Positions 1-7,065 of a DNA stretch of 16,748 bases are shown piece after piece (the first letter of the stretch is position 1; every line of letters starts with the position of its first letter). A program made the translations under genes and the position numbers. The DNA comes from DATCSE01 sp036568605 (GTDB taxonomy: Bacteria; Pseudomonadota; Gammaproteobacteria; Burkholderiales; Burkholderiaceae_C): positions 1 through 16,748 of the forward strand of contig DATCSE010000177.1 in the NCBI GenBank assembly GCA_036568605.1, in the 5' to 3' direction. The notes beneath the pieces are model-generated. The model was not told the DNA's origin, ran no database searches, and was given only the letters and a program-made list of their open reading frames with translations.

Positions 1-1072
1 CGGTCGCCGCGATCGCGTCGCGCACGTCCTGGGCCGACGTGGACTTCGCGCGCTTCAGCGCATCGGCCGCGACCTCGAACAGCGCATGCGCGAAGCCGAT
101 CGGCTGGGTCCACTGCTTCTTCGTCGAGGTCTCGTAGGCGGCCACCAGGTCCTTCGCGCTCTGCCGCGTGAGGCTGGACGCGAACGGGTGCGACGGGCTC
201 CACCAGACCTCGGTCGTCAGCCCGTCGCCGAGCTCGCCCAGCGCATCGATCGCGCCCGGGAACAGCAGCGCCTTGCCCAGCGTGATGACCTTGGGCTTGA
301 AGCCCTGCTGGCGGGCCTGCGTCAGGAAGGTCTTGGCATCGGGCGGGATCACGACGCCGGTGACGATCTCGACGTTGTCGCGCTTGAACGCGGCGATCTG
401 CGCACTGAAGTCCTGCGTGCCGTTCTGGAAGCGGCCCGGGTCGGTGAGCGTATAGCCCATCGCGCCCAGCGGCTTCGGAAAGCCCAGCTCCTTGTCGCCC
501 CAGGCGTTGCCGTCGCCGTCGTTGGGGAACAGGCCACCGACCTTCTTGTTGGTCGCCACGCTCTTCCAGCCGTTCGTGAAGTTCGCGATGACGTCCTCCA
601 GGCCCCAGAACATGTGGTACGTCCAGTTGAAGCCCTTGGCCGGATCGCCTTTGCGGCCGAAGAACCAAGGCTGCCACGGCACCACCGAGCTGATGCAGGG
701 CACGTCGTTGAGCTCGCAGGCGTCGCTGACCGGGTTCGCGGTCTCGGGCGTGCCGGCGGTCAGCACGAGCTGCACCTTGTCCTTCAGGATCAGGTCGTTC
801 GCGACCTCGCCGGCGCGGTTCGGGTTGCTCTGGCTGTCCTTCAGGATGATCTGCACGTCGTGCTTCGCGCCGCCTATGGTCAGGCCGTCCTTGAACGCGA
901 GCTTCATCTGCTCGATGACCCACTTGTCGGCTTCGCCGAACGGCGCGAGCGGGCCGGTCTGCGGCGAGACGTAGCCGATCTTGACGGTGCTCGCGGCCCA
1001 CAGCCGCGGCGCGGCGGCCAGCGTGGTGGCGGCCACCGCCGCCTGCATCAGATCTCGACGCGTGAAGGGCAT
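1..1072 (-). CDS. ABC transporter substrate-binding protein, branched-chain amino acid/aromatic type (3' end cut by window)
   Basis: Periplasmic ligand-binding protein of the LivJ-like family (Peripla_BP_6 fold) that would deliver a solute to an ABC permease. About 357 residues are visible; the family usually has about 380-420, so only the C-terminal tail is missing. The N-terminus starts MPFTRRDLMQ and runs into an Ala-rich stretch ending near residue 27 (LWAA). The twin arginine followed by a hydrophobic run looks like a Tat-type signal. The mature protein begins STVKIGYVSPQTGPLA, typical of this family, and later segments such as LKDSQSNPNRAGEVANDLI and GFKPKVITLGKALLFP also fit. The start at 1072 is supported by GAGGAG six bases upstream. 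It lies 34 bp after the maleylacetate reductase gene in the same orientation, so it is probably the last visible gene of the hydroquinone cluster. Uptake of an aromatic or phenolic precursor is inferred from this context only. Confidence 0.88.
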   Translation of the reverse strand, partial: MPFTRRDLMQAAVAATTLAAAPRLWAASTVKIGYVSPQTGPLAPFGEADKWVIEQMKLAFKDGLTIGGAKHDVQIILKDSQSNPNRAGEVANDLILKDKVQLVLTAGTPETANPVSDACELNDVPCISSVVPWQPWFFGRKGDPAKGFNWTYHMFWGLEDVIANFTNGWKSVATNKKVGGLFPNDGDGNAWGDKELGFPKPLGAMGYTLTDPGRFQNGTQDFSAQIAAFKRDNVEIVTGVVIPPDAKTFLTQARQQGFKPKVITLGKALLFPGAIDALGELGDGLTTEVWWSPSHPFASSLTRQSAKDLVAAYETSTKKQWTQPIGFAHALFEVAADALKRAKSTSAQDVRDAIAAT

Positions 1073-1106
1073 GTTTGTCTCCTCGTTGTTGCTTTGTGGC
1101 GGTTGT

Positions 1107-2177
1107 TCAGGCCTGCGGTCGATCGCCTTCGTAGGCGCGCTGCAGCAACGCGCGCAACGCGGCGCGCTCCAGCGGACGCGGGTTCGGGTACGGGGATGCG
1201 GCGGCCAGATCGGCCGCGCGGTCCAGGCCGGCCTCGGGCATGCCGATCGCGCGCAGCGCGGTCGGCGCGCCGAGCCGTTGCGCGAGTGCATGCAGCGCGA
1301 CCGGCGCATCGCCGCCGTCCGCACCGAGCGCGCGGGCGATGCGCGCCATCGCCTCGGGTGCCGCCGCAGCGTTGTAGGCCAGCGCGTGCGGCAGCACGAT
1401 CGCATGCGTCTCGGCATGCGGCAGGTCGAAGCTGCCGCCCAGCGTGTGGCACAGCTTGTGGTGCAGCCCCATCGCGACATGGCCCAGCACGACGCCGCAC
1501 AGCCACGCACCATACAGCGCATCGCGACGCGCCGGCGCCGCGCTCGGCGCCGCTATCAGCTTCGGCAACGCGCTCGCGAGCGCGCGTATGCCCTCCTCGG
1601 CCATCAACGCGATGATGGGGTTGCCGTCGGGTGCGTACAGGCCTTCGGCCGCATGGGCGATCGCGTTGAGTCCGCTCGTGATGCTGAGCGCCAGCGGCAG
1701 CGTCGTGCTGAGCTCGGGGTCGTAGATCACCGTTCGCGGCTGCACGCGCCAGTCGCGCCCGGTCTTCTTCAGGCCGGCTTCGGTGATGCCGTAGATCGGC
1801 GTCATCTCGCTGCCGGCATAGGTGGTGGGCACCGCGACGATGGGCAGGCCGCTGTCCAGCGCGATGGCCTTGCCAAGGCCGGTGGTCGAGCCGCCGCCGA
1901 TCGCCACCGCGCAATCGGCATCGAGGCGGCGTGCTTCGTCGCGGGCCTCGCGGGCGGCTTCGATGGGCACGTGCATCACCGCCTTCGGGAAGATGCCGGC
2001 CGCGCGTTCGCCCAGCAGCTCGGCAACGCGGCGTGCCGAATCCTGCTGCTCGGGCGTGGACAGCACCAGCGCGCGGCGCGCACCCAGTCGTTCGATCTCG
2101 TCCGGCAGCTGCTTCAGCGTGCCGGCGCCGAACACCACGCGCGGCAGGTGCGCCTCCAGCACGAAGCCGTTCATCAT
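1107..2177 (-). CDS. pnpF: Maleylacetate reductase
   Basis: NAD(P)H-dependent cytoplasmic enzyme of the iron-containing alcohol dehydrogenase superfamily that reduces maleylacetate to 3-oxoadipate, feeding the beta-ketoadipate route to the TCA cycle. It has 356 residues, the usual length. The N-terminal FVLEAHLPRVVFGAGT and the ALVLSTPEQ segment are typical of maleylacetate reductases. The nucleotide-binding GGGS lies at about 94-97, followed by PTTYAGSEMTPIYG (117-130). The His-rich region GLHHKLCHTLGGSFDLPHAETH covers about 237-258, with H239, H240, H244, H254 and H258. The chosen ATG at 2177 overlaps the stop of the aldehyde dehydrogenase as ATGA, implying translational coupling; an in-frame upstream extension into that gene is not credible. 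Family identity is firm. The link to hydroquinone comes from the neighbours, because the same enzyme also closes hydroxyquinol and chloroaromatic pathways. Confidence 0.92.
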   Translation of the reverse strand: MMNGFVLEAHLPRVVFGAGTLKQLPDEIERLGARRALVLSTPEQQDSARRVAELLGERAAGIFPKAVMHVPIEAAREARDEARRLDADCAVAIGGGSTTGLGKAIALDSGLPIVAVPTTYAGSEMTPIYGITEAGLKKTGRDWRVQPRTVIYDPELSTTLPLALSITSGLNAIAHAAEGLYAPDGNPIIALMAEEGIRALASALPKLIAAPSAAPARRDALYGAWLCGVVLGHVAMGLHHKLCHTLGGSFDLPHAETHAIVLPHALAYNAAAAPEAMARIARALGADGGDAPVALHALAQRLGAPTALRAIGMPEAGLDRAADLAAASPYPNPRPLERAALRALLQRAYEGDRPQA

Positions 2178-3685
2178 CGCGCGTACCACGGCGCGATCTG
2201 CGCGTCGACGTTGACCCACACGCTCTTGACCTGCGTGTACTCGCGCATCGCATCGAAGCCCATCTCGCGGCCGTAGCCGCTCTGGCCGACGCCGCCGAAC
2301 GGCGAGCCCGGGTTCACGCGCTTGTAGCTGTTGACCCAGACCATGCCGGCATGCAGGTCGCGCGCGAAGCGGTGCGCGCGCTGCAGGTTGCCGGTCCACA
2401 GGCCGCTGCCCAGGCCGTAGTCGGTGCCGTTGGCGATGGCCAGCGCCTCGTCGTCGGTGCTGAAGGTCAGCACCGTGACGAACGGACCGAACACCTCCTC
2501 CTGCGCGACGCGATCGTCAGCCGAGCGTGCCCGCACGACGGTGGGCTCGACATAGCAGCCGCGTGCGAGCGCCGCGGCGTCCGGCGCCTTGCCGCCGGTC
2601 AGCACCTCGCCGCCCTGCTCGCGCGCGACGTCCACGTAGCCCAGCACGCGGTCGCGGTGCTGGGCGCTGGTCAGCGGCCCCATCTCGGTCGCCGCGTCCA
2701 GCGGGTTGCCGAGCCGGATCGAGCGCGCGATCTCGACGAAGCGGGCCAGGAACTCCTCGGCGATGCGCTCGTGCAGCACCAGCCTCGAGCCGGCGATGCA
2801 AGCCTGCCCCTGGTTGTGGAAGATCGCCCAGGCGCTGCCGTTGACGGCGGCCGCGAGGTTCGCATCGTCGAACACGATGTTGGGCCCCTTGCCGCCGAGC
2901 TCCAGCTGCACCTTCTTCAGGTTCGACGCCGATGCCTGCACGATGCGCTTGCCGGTGGCGGTGCTGCCGGTGAACGCGATCTTCGCGATGCGCGGATGCT
3001 CGGCGATGTACTGCCCCGCCACCGCGCCCAGCCCCGGCACGATGTTGACCACGCCCTCGGGCATTCCGGCCTCCGCCATCAGCTCGGCGATCTTGAGCGA
3101 CGTGAGCGGCGTGATCTCGGCCGGCTTCATCACGAGCGTGTTGCCAGCGGCCAGCGCCGGCGCCATCTTCCAGCTCGTGAACATCAGGGGGAAGTTCCAC
3201 GGCACCACCTGCCCGACCACGCCCACCGGCTCGCGCAGCGTGTAGTTCAGGAAGCCCGCCTCGACCGGAATGGTCTCGCCCTGGAACTTGTCGGCCATGC
3301 CGCCGAAGTAGCGGTAGCACGCCGCGGTGCGCGGAACGTCCAGCGTGCGCGAGTCGCGCAGCGGGTGGCCGGTGTCCAGCGACTCGAGCCGCGCGAGCTC
3401 CTCGGCGTTGGCCTCGATGAGATCCGCGAGCTTGAGCAGGATGCGGCCGCGATCGGCCGCCGCCATGCGGCTCCATGCGGGGAAGGCTTTCTCGGCGGCG
3501 CCCACGGCGCGGTCGACGTCTTCCGTGCCGGCCATCGCCACGTCGGCGATCTTGCTGTTGTCGTGCGGGTTCAGCGTCGGCAAAGTCTCGCCGGACGCGG
3601 CGTCGACGAAGCGGCCGCCGATGAAGAGCTGGTGACGGATAGTCGTCGCGAGGCCGGCGGCCTGCTCGATGGCTTTCAGGTTCAT
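2174..3685 (-). CDS. pnpE: NAD-dependent aldehyde dehydrogenase, probable 4-hydroxymuconic semialdehyde dehydrogenase
   Basis: Full-length 503-residue member of the ALDH superfamily. The catalytic set is visible: Asn164 in PWNFP, Lys187 in MKPAE, Glu262 in LELGGK, the nucleophile Cys296 in GQACIAG, and EEVFGPF near 396-402. By position between the hydroquinone dioxygenase and maleylacetate reductase genes it should oxidise 4-hydroxymuconic semialdehyde to maleylacetate with NAD(P)+. By sequence alone it could equally be a betaine-, phenylacetaldehyde- or generic substrate dehydrogenase. The ATG at 3685 is preceded by GAGGGA with normal spacing. It begins 9 bp after the SnoaL-like gene and ends in a 4-bp ATGA overlap with the reductase gene, so the three genes look co-translated. 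ALDH membership is certain; the substrate is inferred from context. Confidence 0.88.
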   Translation of the reverse strand: MNLKAIEQAAGLATTIRHQLFIGGRFVDAASGETLPTLNPHDNSKIADVAMAGTEDVDRAVGAAEKAFPAWSRMAAADRGRILLKLADLIEANAEELARLESLDTGHPLRDSRTLDVPRTAACYRYFGGMADKFQGETIPVEAGFLNYTLREPVGVVGQVVPWNFPLMFTSWKMAPALAAGNTLVMKPAEITPLTSLKIAELMAEAGMPEGVVNIVPGLGAVAGQYIAEHPRIAKIAFTGSTATGKRIVQASASNLKKVQLELGGKGPNIVFDDANLAAAVNGSAWAIFHNQGQACIAGSRLVLHERIAEEFLARFVEIARSIRLGNPLDAATEMGPLTSAQHRDRVLGYVDVAREQGGEVLTGGKAPDAAALARGCYVEPTVVRARSADDRVAQEEVFGPFVTVLTFSTDDEALAIANGTDYGLGSGLWTGNLQRAHRFARDLHAGMVWVNSYKRVNPGSPFGGVGQSGYGREMGFDAMREYTQVKSVWVNVDAQIAPWYAR

Positions 3686-3694
3686 GGCAATCCC

Positions 3695-4171
3695 TCAGCG
3701 CTGCGACCCCTGGCCGGCCAGCCAGGGGTAGCGCGCGGTGTCGCGGCCCGCGTAGTCGGGGTCGAGGTAGATGAAGCAGCGCTGGATCAGCCAGTCGCGG
3801 ATCTCGAAGACGTCGCACCAGCGGCCCGCTCCCCACTCGGGCACGCCGGCGCGCCACGGGCCGTCGCGGTGCTCCCCGTGGCTGGCGCCTTCGCAGACCA
3901 CCACGTCGCCGCCTGAGAACACCCAGTGGAAGCTCGCGTAGTGGTGCTGGATAGCCTTCAGGGTGCCGCCGACGTCGCCGAAGAGCTTGCCGATCTGGTC
4001 ACGGCCGCTGGCCAGGCCCCACTTCGGGAAATAGACCTGCGCGGTGCCGTCGAACAGGTCGAGGATGGAGCCGCCGCTGGAGGTCACGCCGCCGTTGTCG
4101 AAGGCCTTGAGATATTCGAGGGCGACCGACTTGCGTTGCTCGTCGGTCATCGTTTGCCGGGTCAGTGCCAT
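3695..4171 (-). CDS. SnoaL/NTF2-like protein within the hydroquinone cluster
   Basis: A 158-residue protein with the pattern of small cone-shaped NTF2-like/SnoaL proteins. It has an N-terminal helix (EQRKSVALEYLKAFDNGG), a segment ILDLFDGTAQVYFPKWG at about 36-52, a central HHYASFHWVFSGGDVVVCEG at about 76-95 and a C-terminal RWCDVFEIRDWLIQRCFIYLDPDYAG. Members are cyclases, isomerases, dehydratases, or non-catalytic binding subunits. The start at 4171 was chosen because AAGGAG sits six bases before it; a longer frame upstream runs through the intergenic hairpins and looks spurious. It lies between the dioxygenase and the semialdehyde dehydrogenase genes, 9 bp before the latter. It may therefore act on the ring-fission product (isomerisation or tautomerisation) or scavenge a toxic intermediate; this role is inference. 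Confidence 0.8.
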   Translation of the reverse strand: MALTRQTMTDEQRKSVALEYLKAFDNGGVTSSGGSILDLFDGTAQVYFPKWGLASGRDQIGKLFGDVGGTLKAIQHHYASFHWVFSGGDVVVCEGASHGEHRDGPWRAGVPEWGAGRWCDVFEIRDWLIQRCFIYLDPDYAGRDTARYPWLAGQGSQR

Positions 4172-4218
4172 GAGGGTCTCCTTCACTTCAGCGATGGCAG
4201 GTGCTGCCGAGCGGCGTG

Positions 4219-4285
4219 GGGTGGGCGTCGGCCCACCCTCCGTATCGGGCGGGCCGAAGGCGGTGGGCCGTGGCCCCACCCTACG
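4219..4285. repeat. Pair of GC-rich hairpins (REP-like intergenic element)
   Basis: Two similar palindromic units lie in the 132-bp gap between the dioxygenase large-subunit gene and the SnoaL-like gene. Unit one (4219-4238) has the perfect 8-bp stem GGGTGGGC / GCCCACCC with a GTCG loop. Unit two (4262-4280) has GGTGGG / CCCACC around CCGTGGC. Both are followed on the plus strand by a CCCTMCG tail. This resembles the dispersed GGTGGGC...GCCCACCCTACG palindromes common between genes in proteobacteria. In the transcript it would fold strongly, and it could stabilise the upstream dioxygenase message or attenuate downstream genes. No T-run follows on the minus strand, so it is not a classical terminator. 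Confidence 0.65.
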
Positions 4286-4303
4286 AATGCTGGAAGGGTC
4301 GGA

Positions 4304-5278
4304 TCAGAACTGCACCGGCACTTCCGGCGCTTCGCCCTTCTGGATCTCGTAGACCAGATTCGGCGAGCCGTTCTCCCACACCAGCAGCATCGAGCGCTTC
4401 GGGCTGTAGCCCTGGTGCCGGCAGTACGCGGGCATCGCGGCCATGTCGCCGGCTTTCATGATCACGCGGGCCAACGGCTTGCCGGTGTTCTTGTCGCCGC
4501 AGTTCCAGTGGATCTCGTCGCACATCTGGAAGAACCACTCGACCCGGTCGTTGCCGTGGATGATGGGCAGGATGTGCTCCTCGGTGGTCGGGCACATGTA
4601 GCTGTGCTTGACGACCGACGTGAAGCTCGGGTTCCAGGTCACCTGCGAGCGGCTCAGGAAGCCGAACAGGTTGAACGCGTGCACCTCGTTCTCGAAGCCG
4701 GGCTCGGGGTGCAGCTCGGGCTGCGCCTGCGGCACGTCGGCGAACGCCCGGTTGATCGGGGCGCCGCGTTCGTCGGAGCGCAGCGGCAGGTCGTCCTTCA
4801 TGCCGACGCAGCGCTTTGCGAGTTCGCGGGCGCGGGTGACCTTGGCGGTGTTGTTGCCGTGCTTGCGGCCGTACGGCGTGCCGGTCTCCTGCGGCGCGGC
4901 GAACGGGTCGAAGCCTTCGTTGGTCCAGTCGTCCAGCATCTGCTCGAAGGTGGCGCGGATCTGCTCGGTCGGGAAGTTCTCGAGCAGGTCGACGCCGGCC
5001 TCCTTGAACGTGCCGTTGAACGAGCCGGCATACAGGTCGACCGACTGGTAGTGGTTGACCGTGCCGATCACGTCGTCGAAGTTGACCCAGCCGTAGAAGA
5101 AGCCCCAGGCCACGTCGCGCATCAGCGCGCGCAGGTAGTTGCCGACATCCAGCGTGTGGCTCATCGGCTTGCCCTGGCGCGTGGTCCAGCCGATGTGGGC
5201 GAAGTATTCGTCGCGCCGGAAGGTGAAGCTGCCGAGCTTGAAGTCGCGGTAGCCGTGGTCGTTGGTGACGTTGCTCAT
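4304..5278 (-). CDS. pnpD: Hydroquinone 1,2-dioxygenase, large (catalytic) subunit
   Basis: A 324-residue protein matching the large subunit of two-component type II hydroquinone dioxygenases (PnpD/HapD type). These open hydroquinone with O2 to 4-hydroxymuconic semialdehyde at a non-haem iron. The C-terminal cupin-like half carries His241-Gly-Asn243-x3-Glu247 and His288 (CRHQGYS). Spacing and residue types match the His256, Asn258, Glu262, His303 iron ligands reported for PnpD, including the 47-residue gap between the two histidines. Other family blocks are EEHILPIIHGNDRVEW (233-248), ARVIMKAGD (270-278) and KRSMLLVWEN (294-303). The start at 5278 has a GGAG seven bases upstream. The gene lies 25 bp after the small-subunit gene, implying one transcript and a heteromeric enzyme. 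Confidence 0.9.
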   Translation of the reverse strand: MSNVTNDHGYRDFKLGSFTFRRDEYFAHIGWTTRQGKPMSHTLDVGNYLRALMRDVAWGFFYGWVNFDDVIGTVNHYQSVDLYAGSFNGTFKEAGVDLLENFPTEQIRATFEQMLDDWTNEGFDPFAAPQETGTPYGRKHGNNTAKVTRARELAKRCVGMKDDLPLRSDERGAPINRAFADVPQAQPELHPEPGFENEVHAFNLFGFLSRSQVTWNPSFTSVVKHSYMCPTTEEHILPIIHGNDRVEWFFQMCDEIHWNCGDKNTGKPLARVIMKAGDMAAMPAYCRHQGYSPKRSMLLVWENGSPNLVYEIQKGEAPEVPVQF

Positions 5279-5303
5279 CGAAGTCTCCAGGTCTTAGCGG
5301 TCT

Positions 5304-5816
5304 TCAGGCGGTCTGGCAAATTTCTGCCCAGCGCTCCACGCTGAGATCGCCCTTGCAGGTCTGCAGGATCACGACGCCCGGCTCGCCGCTCACCCGGAAC
5401 TGGTACGCGGTGTTCTTCGGCAGCAGCGCCTGGTGGCCGCGGGCGAGCTTCATCCAGCCCATCTTCGCGCCGCGCGGCTCGCCTTCGACCCGCACCGCGC
5501 CGTTGTGCTCCGCGTCGGGCACGGTCTGCTTGGACTCGAGCTTGACGAGGTGGATCTCCACCTCGCCGTCCATCACCAGCGCGAACTCGTCGTGCGCGCA
5601 GGTGTACCAGGGCGACGCGCCCTCGGCGCGCAAGGCCTCGAGCACGTAGATCTGGTTCTGGCCGAACACGACGCGCTCGTACGGCTTGCTCTTGCTCGCG
5701 ATCTCGAAGCAGTTCGAGAAGGCGTAGTTCTTGACGTCGTCCGCGATGGGCTGCACGCCGCCCTTCTCGTAATGCTTCAACGAACCGAACTTCGTGTGGT
5801 AGGCCACCGCGCTCAT
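5304..5816 (-). CDS. pnpC: Hydroquinone 1,2-dioxygenase, small subunit
   Basis: A 170-residue cupin-fold protein matching the small subunit (PnpC/HapC type) of the two-component hydroquinone dioxygenase. Visible segments are YAFSNCFEIASKSKPYERV (31-49), EGASPWYTCAHDEFALVMDG (65-84, degenerate first cupin motif with His75 and Glu77) and LARGHQALLPKNTAYQF (124-140, second motif with His128). In characterised enzymes the iron sits in the large subunit and this chain is structural and shapes the active site. The start at 5816 has AGGAG seven bases upstream. The same frame continues upstream without a stop into the regulator region, but that extension has no protein character and the regulator is read in another frame. 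It is the first enzyme gene of the cluster. Confidence 0.9.
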   Translation of the reverse strand: MSAVAYHTKFGSLKHYEKGGVQPIADDVKNYAFSNCFEIASKSKPYERVVFGQNQIYVLEALRAEGASPWYTCAHDEFALVMDGEVEIHLVKLESKQTVPDAEHNGAVRVEGEPRGAKMGWMKLARGHQALLPKNTAYQFRVSGEPGVVILQTCKGDLSVERWAEICQTA

Positions 5817-5904
5817 GGGCTGCTCCTGCGTGAGAGAGAACGAACTCTCGATGCTGTGCAGTCTAGGAAGCGCCGTGCGAATGCGGTAGCGGCGGCGCGG
5901 CGAA

Positions 5905-5933
5905 AGGATTGTTCGGGGATGCCGGACAATCCT
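5905..5933. promoter_or_regulatory. Inverted repeat between the LysR gene and pnpC: candidate operator or regulator-gene terminator
   Basis: AGGATTGT (5905-5912) and ACAATCCT (5926-5933) form a perfect 8-bp inverted repeat. With the adjoining TCGG/CCGG it makes a 12-bp stem (one G-U pair in RNA) around a GGATG loop. It sits about 90 bp upstream of the pnpC start and 12 bp after the LysR stop, all on the minus strand. LysR regulators bind AT-cored interrupted dyads at about this distance from activated promoters, so an operator is likely. A hairpin ending the regulator transcript is also possible, but only two T residues follow it. No convincing -35/-10 pair was identified downstream. Confidence 0.45.
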
Positions 5934-5944
5934 CCGGGTCTGCC

Positions 5945-6898
5945 CTAGGTGTCTATCAGTTCGGCGCTGATCAGCCCGCGGTCGATCAGCGCGCGATCCC
6001 ACGGTGGCTCGCCGACCGAGAAGCTTGCGGTCAGCCCTTCGATGAACAGCCTCAGCTTGTAGGCGCCGCGCAGGCTGCGCGGGTAGACCGCCGACAGCGC
6101 GAACGACGACAGCGCATGGTCTGCCAGCACCACCTTCAGCTGCCCCTTGCAGATCTGCTCGGAGGCCACCAGCGTCGGCAGGCAGACGATGCCGGCCTGC
6201 TCGCAGGCGTACTCGCGCAGCAGGTGCACCGAGTTGCTCATCAGCGCCGCCTTCAGCTCGATGTGCACCGGCGGCTTGCCGGGCGGGTGGAACACCCAGC
6301 GGTCGCGCGTCGGGTAGCCCGAGTACAAGCCGAGGCGGTGGCCGTAGAGGTCGTGCGGATGCTTGGGAGTGCCGTGTCGCTTCAGATAATCGGGCGCCGC
6401 GCAGAACACGCGCCGCACCGGGAACAGCCGGCGCGACACGAGCTCCTCCGACGCCGGCGGGAAGATCTGCAGCGCGACGTCGAAGCCCTGCTTCACCGGG
6501 TCGATCACCGCGTCGCTGACGAACAGGTCGAGCTGGATCTCGGGGTAGCGCTCCTGGAAGTCGGCGAGGTGGCGCGCCAGGTGGCCCAGCACGAAGCCGG
6601 TCAGCGCATGCACGCGCAGCAGGCCGGCCGGCGCGCCGCGCACCTCGCGCATCTGGTCGACGATGTCGTTGGTGCGCGCGACCAGCTCGTGGCAGTCGCG
6701 GAAGAAGGCCTGTCCCATCTCCGACAGCCGCACCGCGCGCGTCGTGCGATGCAGCAGCGAGCCGCCCAGCAGTTCCTCGAGCTGCTGCACGCGCGTGGTC
6801 ACGACCGACTTGGAGACCCGCAGCTGGCGCGCCGCCTCCGCAAAGCTCTGCGTCTGCGCGACGCGCACGAAGGCTTCGATGCTCAGGAAGCGGTCCAT
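5945..6898 (-). CDS. LysR-family transcriptional regulator, probable regulator of the hydroquinone cluster
   Basis: A 317-residue LysR-type regulator. The winged helix-turn-helix occupies about residues 1-60 (MDRFLSIEAFVRVAQTQSFA, then AEAARQLRVSKSVVTTRVQQLE and LLHRTTRAVRLSEMG). The effector-binding domain (about 90-300) contains LRVHALTGFVLGHLARHLADF and VFCAAPDYLKRHG, as in the CrgA/AaeR-like subgroup. The ATG at 6898 is the canonical MDRF start; an ATG 45 bases upstream would add residues that do not resemble the family. It is followed by a 128-bp gap containing a dyad and then pnpC in the same orientation. LysR regulators control several known p-nitrophenol/hydroquinone clusters, so control of pnpCDEF is likely. 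The effector (hydroquinone or a precursor) is inferred. Confidence 0.9.
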   Translation of the reverse strand: MDRFLSIEAFVRVAQTQSFAEAARQLRVSKSVVTTRVQQLEELLGGSLLHRTTRAVRLSEMGQAFFRDCHELVARTNDIVDQMREVRGAPAGLLRVHALTGFVLGHLARHLADFQERYPEIQLDLFVSDAVIDPVKQGFDVALQIFPPASEELVSRRLFPVRRVFCAAPDYLKRHGTPKHPHDLYGHRLGLYSGYPTRDRWVFHPPGKPPVHIELKAALMSNSVHLLREYACEQAGIVCLPTLVASEQICKGQLKVVLADHALSSFALSAVYPRSLRGAYKLRLFIEGLTASFSVGEPPWDRALIDRGLISAELIDT

Positions 6899-7008
6899 CG
6901 GCGCCGGAGTGTACGGCGCACGGCGCGAGATCAGGCCCCGCAAGGCCGCTGTAAGACCGCGAGCCCATCGGTCGACTGACGCGCATTCCCAAGATCCCCA
7001 CGCCGGCG

Positions 7009-7046
7009 ACGCGGATCACCCGGCCGTTCGAGGGGCCGGTCCGCGT
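7009..7046. promoter_or_regulatory. Inverted repeat just upstream of the methyltransferase start
   Basis: Two nested arms are present: ACGCGGA (7009-7015) with TCCGCGT (7040-7046), and CCGGCC (7020-7025) with GGCCGG (7034-7039). The loop is 8 nt and there is a 4-nt one-sided bulge. The structure ends 5 bases before the GAAAGG ribosome binding site of the methyltransferase gene. It could be a 5'-UTR hairpin influencing translation or an operator in the 167-bp divergent region shared with the LysR gene. Confidence 0.4.
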
Positions 7047-7065
7047 CGAACGAAAGGTGCATGCG

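Noticed and set aside
1931..5344. Long plus-strand open frames (661 and 472 codons) over the catabolic genes
   Set aside because: They are antisense shadows in high-GC sequence; the minus strand encodes clear enzymes there.
4304..5816. Hydroxyquinol or catechol intradiol dioxygenase
   Set aside because: The two-subunit arrangement and the His-x-Asn-x3-Glu...His set fit type II hydroquinone dioxygenase; the Tyr/His pattern of intradiol enzymes is absent.
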